Assembly: GCA_024036415.1 (NCBI GenBank)
Contig: JAMWET010005007.1
Coordinates: forward strand, 1,235,001-1,299,000
DNA length: 64,000 nt
Direction of reading: 5' to 3'
From: Prochilodus magdalenae
Taxonomy: Eukaryota; Chordata; Actinopteri; Characiformes; Prochilodontidae
The notes under the pieces were generated by a model. It was not told the origin of the DNA, made no database searches, and saw only the letters and a program-made list of their open reading frames with translations. Both the position numbers and the translations under genes were made by a program. This document shows, in pieces, positions 11,316-22,999 of this stretch (positions are counted from its first letter, which is position 1; each line of letters opens with the position of its first letter).

Positions 11316-11368
<53 letters not shown>
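11316..11368 (+). repeat. (TA)n microsatellite
   Basis: 53 bp of perfect AT alternation. Open frames crossing it encode only Tyr-Ile repeats and are not genes. Confidence 0.97.
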
Positions 11369-11371
<3 letters not shown>

Positions 11372-11519
11372 TTTATCTTTAACTTTAACTGTTTCCTGCA
11401 GTTGGACAAAAACTGGATCTATAGAATGAAGCAGGCTAAACTACACCATTTAGCAGAGGGACTTACAAAAGCGCTTGGTGTTCAGTCAGAGAATATATCC
11501 TAGCTAGCTCTAATAGGTA

Positions 11520-11790
11520 AGATTCCAAACTTAGGGAGCTGGGAGGGTAAAAGACATGCTTCCTCCAAGTCACGTGAGACACCACTGCATCCTTTCAAAA
11601 TGCTGCTAATGAAACATCACTGGACAACTGAACACACTTGGAGGAGATCGCTAATTGCCAGCTGTGTAATGTTGGCTAATAGGTGTCTGCCTTGGCTAGC
11701 ACTATGCTGAGTAACAGGCGAGCATCCTACCCACCCAGAGAGAGCATGGCCAATTACGCTCTCTTGGACTCCTGGCCAAGGATGGCTGTG
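11520..11790 (+). repeat. SINE-like dispersed repeat (copy 2)
   Basis: It contains TGCTTCCTCCAAGTCACGTGAGACACC near the left, then GGAGATCGCTAATTGCC, CTACCCACCCAGAGAGAG and CATGGCCAATTACGCTCTCTTGG as separate words in order. This matches the 818-953 copy and a repeat I recall from otophysan fishes. The family's usual tRNA-like end appears truncated. Confidence 0.5.
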
Positions 11791-11799
11791 ACTGATGTC

Positions 11800-12880
11800 C
11801 ATATTTAAGAGTTAATTGCATAATTTGTAGATCAAAGAATTCTTTGACACCCTTACAAAGGTAAAGTTAAGAGACTAAGGACCATGTTTCAAAGTCACAG
11901 CACTTTACAGACACATAACATGGGTATTTAACATGCCAAGTTTTCAGCATACCAATACATGTCAGAATCGGCTTACTGGGTAGCTGGCCAAAGTGCACTA
12001 GTTGCACTGTGTTTGTTGAAGGTGGTGAGGAAGCGTCATTTGTGTACAGTGAATTACTGGGAGCAGGTCTTAACAGCAAGTGCTACAATTTGCTGTCATC
12101 TTGATTACGAGACTAATGTTACAGTAGTATTATACTGTACATGTGGACTGTGCTCCTTAGCCGTGAAATACCAACTAATCACACCATAAGCCTCAGAGAG
12201 TTTTGGGTGGTCTCGGAGAGAGTATCCTTCCCTGTCACTCTCAGAACCTTTTTCCTATCTGAGTAATCAGTGAGAAGTGTAGTGCAGCTAGCAGCATACC
12301 TGTACATAGTGGAGGAGTGTGGGGGCGCTGAGAGCATGTTTAAGAAATCTTCTCTTAAAGTGTAGGTCCACACACATTCCTTGGTCTTCCCCAGTGGTGT
12401 CATGCAGGCCCTCTGCAGTCTGGGCTGAGAGGAACAACAGAAATTTCAACTGAAGAGATCAATTATAGATAGTCGGAAATGAATGGGAAAAGTAATTTAA
12501 TAAATTATTGAGTTGATGTCTTATATCATGTACAAAAGCAAATGAAAAATTAGATTGTGTATTTGGATGAGGCCGGATTTTAAAGAGCTTCGAAATTATA
12601 TTTAATTAGAAAATTAAAAAAAGAGATGAACGAAATAGAGGGAGCAAAATAGAGTGGGGATCCGTATAGGCGGTTACACAGGGGAGGGTAAGGGAGGGGT
12701 TGGAGGGAGAGATAGTAGGCAAAGTGGCAGATAGAGGGCAAACGGCCTGGACAGGCAAATCAGCACAGAGGCTGCTTAAAGAGCACCTATCCTATAGCCT
12801 TTACCAAAAACAGTCACGATTCATCACAATTAATAAAAATAATATTATGATTATTATCATGATTATTATTATTAGTAGTA
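11800..12880. other. no gene recognised
   Basis: Mixed sequence. The right end (12,830-12,895) is a degenerate ATT/ATG trinucleotide tract. No open frame with a recognisable domain. Confidence 0.4.
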
Positions 12881-12884
12881 GTAT

Positions 12885-13430
12885 TTAATTATTATTTGTC
12901 GAGCAGGTTTTATACCAGTGACAGCTCAGTGAAGTGTTTTACAGTTGAGTGTTAAAAGTAGTAAAATATAAAAAGATAAATATCAAGGAAGCAAAATAAA
13001 AGTGTGCACTGAGCTTGACTGCCTAATAAAAGATGGCATGGAGTTCTACAGTTTAGAAGCAGAGAAATTTTCTGGAGCTGGGAGAACCGGCCTTGTTGTT
13101 TTTTCCTGCTTCAGGTTTGGCGTACAGAGCTTAACAGGCTAGCATCTAATAAAACCTTTTTTTAATTTTAGTACCATGGATCGGTATCCTAGTTTTTTTT
13201 AGGATTTGTTCTGGTGTGACATGAGAAATATCTGACACACACCTGGCAAGCTTTTCTTGTCTGTTAGATGGAATGAATTGTGTGTCATCAGTATAGCTAT
13301 AGATCATGTTGTTGTGTTCTATAATGCACAAAAAACAAAAACAAAGGTTGCAACACTGAACTCTGTGCATTTAAGTCTTGTAATTATCAGTATCAAAACC
13401 TGTTCTAATATCCAATAACATGAGAACATA
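12885..13430. repeat. probable fish interspersed repeat
   Basis: Words such as GTTTTACAGTTGAGTG, GAATTGTGTGTCATCAGTATAGC and TATCCAATAACATG recall a widespread teleost dispersed repeat with a variable middle. Identification is by memory only. Confidence 0.3.
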
Positions 13431-13749
13431 ATGCTGTCTTAGTACTATAGTTAGAATGAAAACCGTATGGAAATGTATTACATACCTTCTTTGATATTAG
13501 ACATGCATTTAGTTGTTAGTTTTAACTTTTTCTAAGGCCTAACCCAAATGTAAAAGTGTAAAATTACGTAATGGAAAAATTCATGCTACTTTGTTTTTTT
13601 GGAAGCATGGCTACATGAAATATGTTCTGATGGTCTACCCTACATTCTGCTTCATTTAAAAAGTAATCTGGACTGAAACACTCCTTCGAACATCTTCAAG
13701 AAATGGTTGGGGCTAAACTGCTACAGATTAAACGGAGCCACCAGACATA

Positions 13750-14137
13750 AGCAAGAACGGGCCTTGCTGTACCTGACTGACCCGACTGCCACTATCACAG
13801 ACAACAAGCAGTGATGCCCTATATGAATCATTCTGTTAGTGCAAGCACCATTGGCAGACGACTGCATCATGCAGGGCTACATGCACGCAGACCGTTATGA
13901 CGACTGTCCTTCATGTCCTGTCTCCTTAATGTCAAAAGACCTGCCGTCTCTCCACCTTCAACCCTTACAAGCTGCATTAGAGACACTACTTCTGTATGTG
14001 TAGCTCAATAAATGTTGCCCATATCAGTCTAAGTAAAAGTCATCATTTATTGTTCCTGGTAGCCTTTATCTTCCCTCCGAATAGCACTGCAATCCGACAC
14101 TTCCTTCCGGAAGTGTACACTTTTGAAGATGACTGTA
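13750..14137 (+). mobile_element. decayed Tc1-like copy, family F (internally deleted)
   Basis: The left part preserves transposase-like words: GGGCCTTGCTGTACCTGA, then ATGAATCATTCTGTTAGTGC, GCACCATTGGCAGACGAC and a reading of AGLHARRP. It then jumps to the 3' region (ACACTACTTCTGTATGTG, AGCTCAATAAATG). It ends in a terminal segment whose inverse complement matches the starts at 33,604 and 45,681 (TCATCWTCAAAAG, then GGAAGTGTSGGATTGCA). No usable open frame remains. Confidence 0.7.
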
Positions 14138-14399
14138 TATTACAGTAAGAAGTAGGATCTTTGATCAACATGTATTTAACTGTAGATGCCCTAGGTGTGG
14201 GTTACAAAAGATAAAACAGCTGTTCCATAAACTCACAAAACCCATGCCTTTTGTCAACAGGGAGCTGGCATGAACCTGATTTTCCACTGCTTTTGTTTCT
14301 CCCAATGCGCAATCAAATGCATGGAGCTCATCCCAATGTAAAGAAAAAACAGCCCATCAGCCCCAGGGAAAGGAGAGCAAACACAGACAGTAATTAAAC

Positions 14400-17130
14400 G
14401 GAGGTGGGGGGACTTGAAAGTTTGAGCACAGGTTTCTTTTCAGCATAAACCATTGCCTGCCAGAGCCACAGGACAGGCAAGGGAGGAGACGAGGAGGAAA
14501 GAGGAAGGAGGAGACAGGGGGAGGAATGTGAGAGGAGGGCTAATTTATGTGTATCGGTGCTTCAAAATGTGCCGCCGAGGATGCCGAGAGATTGGGAATG
14601 CAAATTGAGAAGGTTTCTAGGTGAGGTGCTCCACAGTCATGCTTCGCGTTGGGACCCTCGCTCTGAACAGGACGCTTCGCACTGTCGCTCCCACGAGACC
14701 TACTTCGACGTCTCGTATCATCTGTAGCTGTGTTGTTTAAGCTCTGAAACGAGAGGGGAAAAAAGCCTTTGCAGCCACTATTTATAAGATGAAAGACCTT
14801 CTTCAGGGAACTATGGAATTAGTTATTTATTTTTTCCAATTAATAAGTGGTGTGAGGTATGTTTGGTTGTCACCCAGTTCCCTGGTGGGTTGATATTTGT
14901 GCGTTTGCTGGATAGAGTCCTCGCTGTTCAAAAGAGGCAATTCAGGAAAAAGGGAAAACAAAAGTTCCTTCCCAAGACTCTCACGGATGCCACCATGAAC
15001 ACACATTACGCACACTAAGTAAGTCTACAGAAAGTAACAAGCCTGCTGAAAATTCCTGAACTTTCACAAAAACCTTTTGAGACAGTGTTTCAGTAATGGA
15101 CTTCACAGTGTATAAGAGATTTTTCTTGATGCGAAAGATGTCAGGGGCCCAGGAAAAAGACGGTTTCAAGGTGGTAGGCTTTGTCATTGCTGTGACGAGA
15201 AGCTTTCATTCCGTGGGACACATTTGGCTGGTGCTATTTCATCGCTTTGATGCTGGATGCTGGGGCAATCAGAAGGTTTTCCTCTGAAAATCGGCCTCCA
15301 GCCAAGGTTCCAGGAATACGGTAATCCGAGGGCCTGGGCGAATGCAACGGGAGAAGAGCAACTGAGGGGAAGTGAGAAACAACCTCATAGTGGGAAACGG
15401 ATTCACTTTAACCACCAAGACACAAATCAATGGCTGTAAAAAAAATCCACAAGAAGAACTGGAACAACTTGCCGTGATTAATTGGGTATATCAGGGAGAA
15501 AAGAAGTTGAGATAATCCCTAAACTGGAATTGAATGTGAAGCTTCATTTAGGTATAGATCCGTGCCAGGCTACTTTATTGAATTGTTTTCTCACAGTTTA
15601 AAGTAAAGTTTTTTAAATAAGTGCCGAACTCCGATAGGGAAAAAGGAATGTATTATTGCCCAATTTGCTTTACTTGCTTTCATTTGGTCTCATACATTTG
15701 GCGGGTGTCTGTGGGAAGGCCTGCAGGAAAGGAACAGAAATAGGTGTGTTAATGTAAAATGCGTGACTGCACTAATGAGGCCCGTTTAATATTCTGCAGT
15801 TCTAAGCATTAAATTATCATAAAGATGTTCGCAATTTAGTCAGTTCAAATGAGCAACTCATTGCCGGGGAATAAACTGTTCCTTTCTCAATTAATGAGTT
15901 GATGAAGGCTCATGATTACTTCCTGCCACCGCTGTCAACACATTCAAAAGGCCTGCGCTTGTCCAATGATGGGCATGTGAATAGAAGACCTCTCTTTCGT
16001 CTCAGAGTACAGCGAAGTTCCTGCCAGTGCTATGAATGGAGTTCTCTTTTCCACCTTATGCCAACGTGTTCTCTCATTGCGGCCCTGATTGGGCTAATTC
16101 AGTTGGCTTTAGAAAGGCGGTTGGAAATCGGAAGCCTGTGTAGATGCACTCCGAGGACGAGTGCAGGGAGGGGTCTGGTTCCAGCTGGCTTTGTTCTGAC
16201 ATCTGTCAATGAAACGCGATGAGTGGCTGGAATGTGACTTTATTAGCCATTTTCAATGCAGGCTCTAAAAGTGGTGCTCACGGTAACCGGGGTCAGCACC
16301 GCCATTGTGTCTCTCCATTACGGGTCGTAGCTTTTCCAGCCAAAGTGTGCACACATGTGGATGTGATTCGCCAGACGTTAGCTGCTTAGACACAGCTCCG
16401 CTTACCTAAACTAACACTGCTCTTTTTTTGTAACAATGTAATTGAATAAGTTACCAACATAAAAGTGCTCTGGTCTCTTTCTTCTCTCCTGCTACACCGA
16501 GAGAGGAGTGAAAAAAAAGTCTGCTCTGTAACTACCTGGGAAAGCAACCCATCAACAGCTGTTAGAGCTGACTTGAAGGTTAAATATTAGGAAGGAATCC
16601 AATTTCTCTTGTCTATTCAGCTCAGCGGTGTGTTAGATTGCAGCTGGAGTGTGCTTAGCGAGTGTGGGGATATGAAGTGGGCTAATCAATCCCCTCTGCC
16701 TCATTCTCAAATTCCTCTCATATCAGGTCCCTGGCCCCCGGGCAGGCCTTCTGCCTTCCGAAAGCCAATTCCACACGAAATAAGAACTGTGACCTGCAGC
16801 TAGAGGGTGAAGTTGAGTTTTCCCTTCATGATTAATCTCTTCTTGGGTGGCTTTCAGGAAAAAAGGGAGGGAGTAGGAGCGAGAGTGGGGGGTAGAGGGT
16901 GGAGGAAAAAAATAAGAAAACATGCAAGTCGCTGCCTTGTGACGGGCAAGTTTTCTTTTTTTTCAATGAGGTTGGTGCACTGGAGCCTGCTTATCTAGCA
17001 CCGAATGAGAAAAGATTTTTTTGACGGGACTTCATGTTGACATTGAGGAAACGAACTAGCTGTTGGCACGATTAGACCTGCCGTTCCTGTAATTGCCACC
17101 TCAGCAACACCAATGATGAAACTTAGAAAG
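14400..17130. other. candidate conserved non-coding cluster (unverified)
   Basis: A long stretch of balanced, repeat-free sequence. The densest portions are about 14,550-14,760, 15,560-16,420 (AATTAATGAGTTGATGAAGG; CAATGCAGGCTCTAAAAGTG) and 16,960-17,130. Open frames (15899-16222, 16807-16998) have no recognisable domain or splice context. I judge this a possible enhancer cluster rather than coding. Confidence 0.3.
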
Positions 17131-17159
17131 TGTTTCGAAACAGCTCCTCAGTCAAGACC

Positions 17160-18320
17160 TTCTGAGTGCTTGATGCAATCTAAAGGTACTTTAGGTATTC
17201 AAGAACTAAGAAATGTATGCTAGAGGTTCTTCTGCCTCTTTATGCAAATAACGTTTCTGCCGTCTTTCACTCCTAAAAAAGGTGATGTAATGAAATAATC
17301 ACTTTTTCTTCCTTTAAAGAACCGGGATTGAAAAAGATATTTGTGAGTGTAAAGAACATTCCAGAGATTTAAGACCATTTATGAATTTAAGGGCTCCTCC
17401 CCACACATCTCATTAACAAAGATTCACAAAAAAAGAACCATCCACTGAAAGGCTTTTGCAAGAACCAAAACTGACTACACCACTGCTAAAGAACCATTTA
17501 AGCTCTTATCATACTCAAAAAGAAATGTGTGAGTGATGCCACCCAAGAACCACCTTGTTTCCCAGAATTGTCACATAATGCTAAAATTCTAAAATCCTAC
17601 ATTTTAGATTTAAAGGTTCTTCCTTGTACCTTATATTATGTAGAGGTGCTTTCAACATTTACAAAAAGGTTCTCCAAGGAACCAAAAGTTGTTGTTCTAC
17701 GAGAATGGCAAATAATCATTTGTAGTGTATTTTACTCTTGGAATCTGGTTTGTTCATGTTTGCCTTCCTTAATTTTAAACCATTCAGCACATTTGCACCG
17801 AAACAAAACACGTTTGGAACCTGAAAGCTAGTTCCTAGCTGGAATAGGAGGTTCGTCAGCCACCAGTAGTTGATCTGTGCTTGCTTTTTGGATAAACATC
17901 TGGAATAACAGCACAAATACTCACAGGTAATCTATACACTGTGCCATCTTGTTTGTACTGTTTACTATTGTGTACTGTGAAATACCATGTGTTGACATTG
18001 ATGCTGTATCTGTTGTTGTTCCTTGGTTCCAATAAAAGCTGGTGCAAATGCAGACTGGTTTCCTGTGGTTCCAAGGATCTACTAAACCTGAATGGAACCA
18101 ATTCAAGAATCAGGGTTCTTCTGGTTGAAAATGTTTCCATATCTTAATTTTAATTGTTTGTTTATGTTCCTAGAATGTAGAACTTTTGTTTTTTTTTAAA
18201 AATATTTTAGTAAATATTTCTTCAAAGAACATTTCTTCTTGTAAGTGAGATGTATGAGGGTAAAAGACCCTTAACCCTTAAAAGATTTGAAACATGTTTC
18301 TTTAGGGCATCACTCAAATA
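17160..18320. repeat. field of GGTTCTT / AAGAACC repeats
   Basis: At least ten occurrences of GGTTCTT-like words or their complement on both strands over 1.1 kb: AGAGGTTCTTCTG, TTAAAGAACCGGG, AAAAGAACCATCC, TAAAGAACCATTTAAG, AAAGGTTCTTCC, AAGGTTCTCCAAGGAACC, CAGGGTTCTTCTGG. It matches a dispersed teleost repeat built from this near-palindromic core. Open frames inside (17529-17831, 17856-18140) are not credible genes. Confidence 0.5.
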
Positions 18321-18855
18321 AGTCTAGTTACTACATGTCAGGTTCATGTGTTTTCTCAAAAATATGTTTGTATTTTACAGACATACAAGCTCAGAATATC
18401 TTTCTTTCCAATGTTTCAAGTTAATTTACCATAGACATTTAAGTACGCAGTAAGACTCAGCCAATGAGTAAAGTGCTGAGAGTAGACTGTAAGGTGATAT
18501 AACCTTAAAGTGCCAGTGTAGCATTTTATAGCTTATAATGACATCTTTCACTGAGATTGGACCTGTCAAGCACTCATCCATCTAGCTGGATTGTACTTAA
18601 TGGCCATTGGTTAGAGTTCAGACACAGTGCTAAAATGCCCCTCACTAGCCCCAAGTGTTACTTGGAAAGGTTTCAAGTATGAGGGCTATTTCTTGCAACA
18701 AAGCTACAAATGTGTGTCTCTTGTATTAATGATCATAATGTTTCATTACTGGTGTAGATGATGCAAATAGTTAGAACAGACATTATGCAAATACGGAAGC
18801 AAAGCAAAGCACTGTGTGTTACAGTGACATCACAAGTAGGGGTGTTTTTAGGCAC

Positions 18856-18858
<3 letters not shown>
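18321..18858. other. no gene recognised
   Basis: AT-rich, nothing identified. Confidence 0.4.

Positions 18859-18921
<63 letters not shown>
18859..18921 (+). repeat. (TA)n microsatellite
   Basis: 63 bp of perfect TA alternation, the longest dinucleotide tract in the window. Confidence 0.97.
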
Positions 18922-18924
<3 letters not shown>

Positions 18925-19279
18925 TACAGAAAGTAGTTTTCTTTCACCAGATTACCACCACAATTTTCCTTAGCATCTCAATGAGATGAAAGTTTTATTT
19001 AGCACCAAGCTAATAATGTTGTCTGTCCCTTTTCCCACATTGGGGTTAAATCTCAAACAAGTACCTATTTACACACATATTGCACTGTGTAGAAAATTAA
19101 AAAAAAACTGACTCCTGCACCCAACTACTGCATGATATATCTAAATAATAGCTATTGGTAATTCGGCCAAATAAGTATAATTCCATACTACGCAGCACTG
19201 GTTTTAAACATGAATGCAAATAGTTACCAAATGTTACCAAATTAACTGGTTGCCAAATTAACTGGTTAGCAAATGGATA

Positions 19280-19480
19280 GTTTCTATTTTTGTCTATTTT
19301 TTTCTATTAAGGTGTCTCTTGCATATTTGCAGCATTGATTTTGCACCATTTCTGTGGATCCATCCATCACGAAATTTTCACACAATGTAAATGTCAGCTC
19401 ATGTGATCGAATGGTACATGAAAGTAAAAATCAACAAAAATTGAGATACATGCTTTGGCTAGCAAAACACAGGTGAGTCA
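19280..19480 (+). repeat. partial copy of the 19.5-kb MITE
   Basis: Its right half parallels 19,618-19,722. CTGTGGATCCATCCATCACG corresponds to CTGTTGATCCATTCATCATA. The ATTTTC/CACAATGT segment corresponds to ATTGTC/GACAGTGT. AAAATCAACAAAAATTGAGA corresponds to AAAATCAACAAAAATGGAGA. It is an older, truncated neighbour in the same orientation. Confidence 0.6.
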
Positions 19481-19504
19481 ACGAATCCTACCAAAGTCTG
19501 TATG

Positions 19505-19729
19505 TCGCTGTCCAAAGAAAAACAAGTATCTCCGAAATGGCAATTTTGCAGGTGAGGGCAAAAACCTAATGTAATTTTGATGTAAGTCAATGGAACCAGA
19601 CTTCTGCACAAGCTTTCTGTTGATCCATTCATCATAAAATTGTCGGACAGTGTTAACAGCAGCTGCTGTGTTCAAATGATGCATAAAAATCAACAAAAAT
19701 GGAGATGGATGTTTTTCTTTGGACAGCGA
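19505..19729 (+). mobile_element. short inverted-repeat element (MITE-like)
   Basis: Bounded by a perfect 19-bp inverted repeat: TCGCTGTCCAAAGAAAAAC at 19,505-19,523 and its complement at 19,711-19,729. The interior has no coding capacity. A related but truncated copy sits immediately to the left. This fits a non-autonomous DNA transposon mobilised in trans. The superfamily is not clear from the ends. Confidence 0.65.
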
Positions 19730-19739
19730 AGATATGCAA

Positions 19740-20880
19740 ATTTAATGGACTGAATAAAACTGTGCATAGTACTGTAGGAGTCTCCTAGATAATTTCCACA
19801 GAGTTAGGTGTCTGGTCCATAACCAAGATTTCTATTTCAGAAAACACAGTATCAGTTAACTAGATGCTGAAAGCACAGTCCATCTCAGTACAAAGCTAAA
19901 AACATACCCCCTCTTTTACTTTCTCTAGGAAAACTCCCCAGTCCCACCTGTATTAAGGAGTCCTTGTCTAAATAAACTTAGAAAGCCCCACATAAACATG
20001 TCTACTTTCTTTTTCTCTAACCCAACTACATCAAAGCAGTGTGGTGTGTTATAGTGTGCAGCTAAGCCGCTGGATCTCTATTCCTCAGTGTGTTTGTTCA
20101 GTACGACTCCGTGTGAGTTGCTTTTCTGACATAGAATGAAACATTCTTTACTGCAGTGCTACTCAACCCAAGGTTAGTTAATGCATGTCATTTTAAATCA
20201 GTAGGATTTCAAGGTATAACTTCATAATTATAAGTAGGTAATTTATAGTGTCAAAATCAGTATTAGATTTGGTATTGAAGTCTGGATTAAAAACTAAGAA
20301 TGATTAAGGAGTTTTTGCCACATAATTTGTGTCATTTAAATTTTGTTTTAGGTAGATACCATCAAGAAAACTGTTATTGCTATTGGTTAGGATTTTATGG
20401 TGTGTCAGATTTGCCAGAAGGTAAAGGGAAATTCAGGAGTTTACAGAGGAAATAACCAGTCATATTTTGATTTAGATATACATCTGACTGCAAGTATGAC
20501 TGGTAGCTAGACCATTGCAGAAAAACAGTTATGGGTGTTCTATGCCATATCTATCTAATACAAGATAAAATATATGTTAATATGTATGTCACAAGCCAGC
20601 AATGTCATCGGTGCGTTCATTTATGTTCTGACATTTTATGTCCCGTTCTGAAGACTTTGCTCTAACAGTAACATGTTCACCCCATCTAGCTTCCAGTACA
20701 GCCGTACCAGCTCGGTGTTCTTGATTGTTCGGTTGAGGTGTGTTGTGAGCTGAGATGGAGATGGACTGAAAAATGTGGATCATCTGAGAATTCCCGAGGA
20801 CTAGGTTGGAAAACATTGCTTTTGTTGTTAGTGGAGATGTTCAGACTGATCTAGAGGTCCCTTGAGACACTTGGTCCGCC
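19740..20880. other. no gene recognised
   Basis: AT-rich sequence without supported features. Confidence 0.4.
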
Positions 20881-21400
20881 TAGAAATCTTTGGATTTGCT
20901 CTGCTAAGTGGCCTCTAGAACCATTTGCATTTTTAATTCCTTAATGATGATCCATAGCTTGGTCTGCAAGCGCTACATGCACATCTAGTAAATTTTTCAG
21001 CATTTAAAACGCTTGCTTTGAAAAACAGTCCATTTGCCCACCGTCCCCCCGCCAAACAAATTGGTGGAGAACAACAAAGTTCAATCTGTGTCGGAATACT
21101 TCTTTGTTTTTCGTCTCTGGCATGCACTTACCGGAGTGCTCTTTTGCATCCTGGATAAGGTAGAGGTCCGCAGGGGGATGTGAGGGAAAGTGGGGAAATC
21201 AGCCTCCTACAGCTTTTAAGCACCTCTGGGTTGAACTAAACAGTGGGCACAGCCATCTACACACCAGGCTAAATGGAAGAGTGAGGTACTGAAACAGCTC
21301 TGAGATACTTCTAATAGGAGAGGCCTGTGGTTCTGTAAACATGTTCTCCCTTACCGAGGAGGGGTGTGTAACATTCATTAAAGATGGAGAGCCTAAACTT
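20880..21400. other. candidate conserved non-coding block (unverified)
   Basis: Balanced, repeat-free sequence with AATTCCTTAATGATGATCC, TTCAGCATTTAAAACGC and CCAAACAAATTGGTGG. The frame at 21199-21522 minus has no domain. Possible enhancer by texture only. Confidence 0.28.
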
Positions 21401-21499
21401 TTCATGCATGTCGTCCACATCAGGAGTGCATTGTGAGGATGACTGGCATTGTGGACTGTACGTTCTGGACTGTAAAGATGAGGGGGCAGGTCATCTTGA

Positions 21500-22380
21500 C
21501 ATTTTAAGTCAACCTTCTGCATGTTTTTTTTCTTTCCTCAATTTAGTTAAAGATCTCCTGACTTACCTGTTTTGTACAGAATCTAAGTTAGATTATTACA
21601 GCTGAAGTTAAGCCTACTATTAAAAAAATAAATTAAATAAGATACAGACAACAGTAAATGTTGTGGTCTCCTTATATGCAGAAAATACACATATCTTTAT
21701 TGACTTTTTAACTCACTTCCTTTCTTGAATTTAGTCATTTCCCACCCACAGGCACAGGCTCCACATTACACACTGCCACCAGCTTAGTGAGAGATTTCGT
21801 CTCTCCTGCTCTTGCCCTGGCTTTCCAACTCAGGATTCCTTGTCTTCTGATGAGCAGGATCAGTCTCACTGCTCTTAAATCACAGAAAGAAAACACTGGT
21901 GATCTAATCATGAAGAAATCGGAAGTTTGAATCCTGGCCAACTATGGAGAGGAGGACGCTCTTTAGTGTTTATAATCTGCTTAATCTACTAGTTTTAGTG
22001 TTTATATCTTCTCTTTCTAAAGAACTTCTATGCTTGTTTCACAATGAAATCAAATCTTTAGGCGCTACAATTTTACATGAGTATCTACTGAATATGAACC
22101 TGTGTAGGTGGCGAGCGACTGGTTAAGTTTAACAGAGCATGCATCGAATCTCCTGATGTCAGGTCTGTTCATCACGCCGCCAGAAAATCTAAAACATCAC
22201 GTTCCCTAAAACATCACATTCAGCCACAGTGTAAAAAAACTGAGTCTACAGTACAAATCCCCCCTTCACCCACAGTGCCCTCGTCTCTCCCCTAGAACAC
22301 TGTATCACTCAGGCCTTATCTCTGACAGCTAGGGCCTGGAGCTTCACTATATTGATGAATAAAATAGTACCTTTTCCCAA
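21500..22380. other. no gene recognised
   Basis: No supported gene or named repeat. Confidence 0.4.
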
Positions 22381-22990
22381 TTAGGTTTCCTAGTGTTGGC
22401 AAGAAAATGCACTGGCTGAAGCAAGAGAGAGAGGAAGAGGGGGAGAAGTGAAAAAAAAAGATGTCCCATATATTTGACGGTCTGCAAAGGCAGCATAAAA
22501 GTTGCTTCGGCTCTTAATGATGGGGCTGAGGATGATGATGTGGAAGACTGACACTTTGTCAGAAGCTTTTATGAGCATGGGGGCCGAAAGTGCAAGAGGA
22601 GGGGGGCTTCTGCCACGACTCTTCACCTCATTGTCCTCTCGGGGTGAGGAAGAGGAAGATGAAGAAGGGGGTGGCGGTGGTGGGGGGGTGGTGTATATGT
22701 GCGTGTGTGTGGTAGTAGTGGGGGGGTGGTTGGTGCAGATGCCCCCGCACACACAGTGCCTGTCATCTTCAGAACGCTCGAGCCGCGCTGCACTTAGGCC
22801 CCATTTGCTTTTAAGGGTGTGTGACAGGACAGCGAGCGCGTATGATCAAACTTCCCTTTCCCTGCGCACGTTCCTGACAGTTGGCTGGGAGAGAGGCCTA
22901 ATGCACTGTCACCAGCGCTCTCCACTCAGCTGCTCAGATTTACCTTCCCCATCTGTCCGAGTGCTTGCCTAGGCAAAGGCAGCACAGGAG
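22380..22990. other. candidate non-coding block with a G-rich tract
   Basis: About 22,470-22,640 is balanced and non-degenerate (GCTTCGGCTCTTAATGATGG). It is followed by a purine/G-rich tract at 22,640-22,735 with many G runs, then a GC-richer segment to 22,990. Frames on both strands here (up to 156 codons) encode Pro/Ser/Gly/Glu homopolymers caused by the tract. I do not call them genes. Confidence 0.3.
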
Positions 22991-22999
22991 GGAGGGACA

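Noticed and set aside
11161..11503. Open frames of Tyr-Ile repeats on both strands
   Set aside because: Produced by the (TA)n microsatellite at 11,316-11,368. The same applies to the frame across 18,859-18,921.
21730..21960. Possible tRNA (GTTTGAATCC resembles a B box)
   Set aside because: No A box at the right spacing and no cloverleaf stems found around it.
22390..22972. 120- and 156-codon frames on opposite strands
   Set aside because: Their Pro/Ser and Gly/Glu/Val homopolymers come from the G-rich tract. No domain or exon structure.
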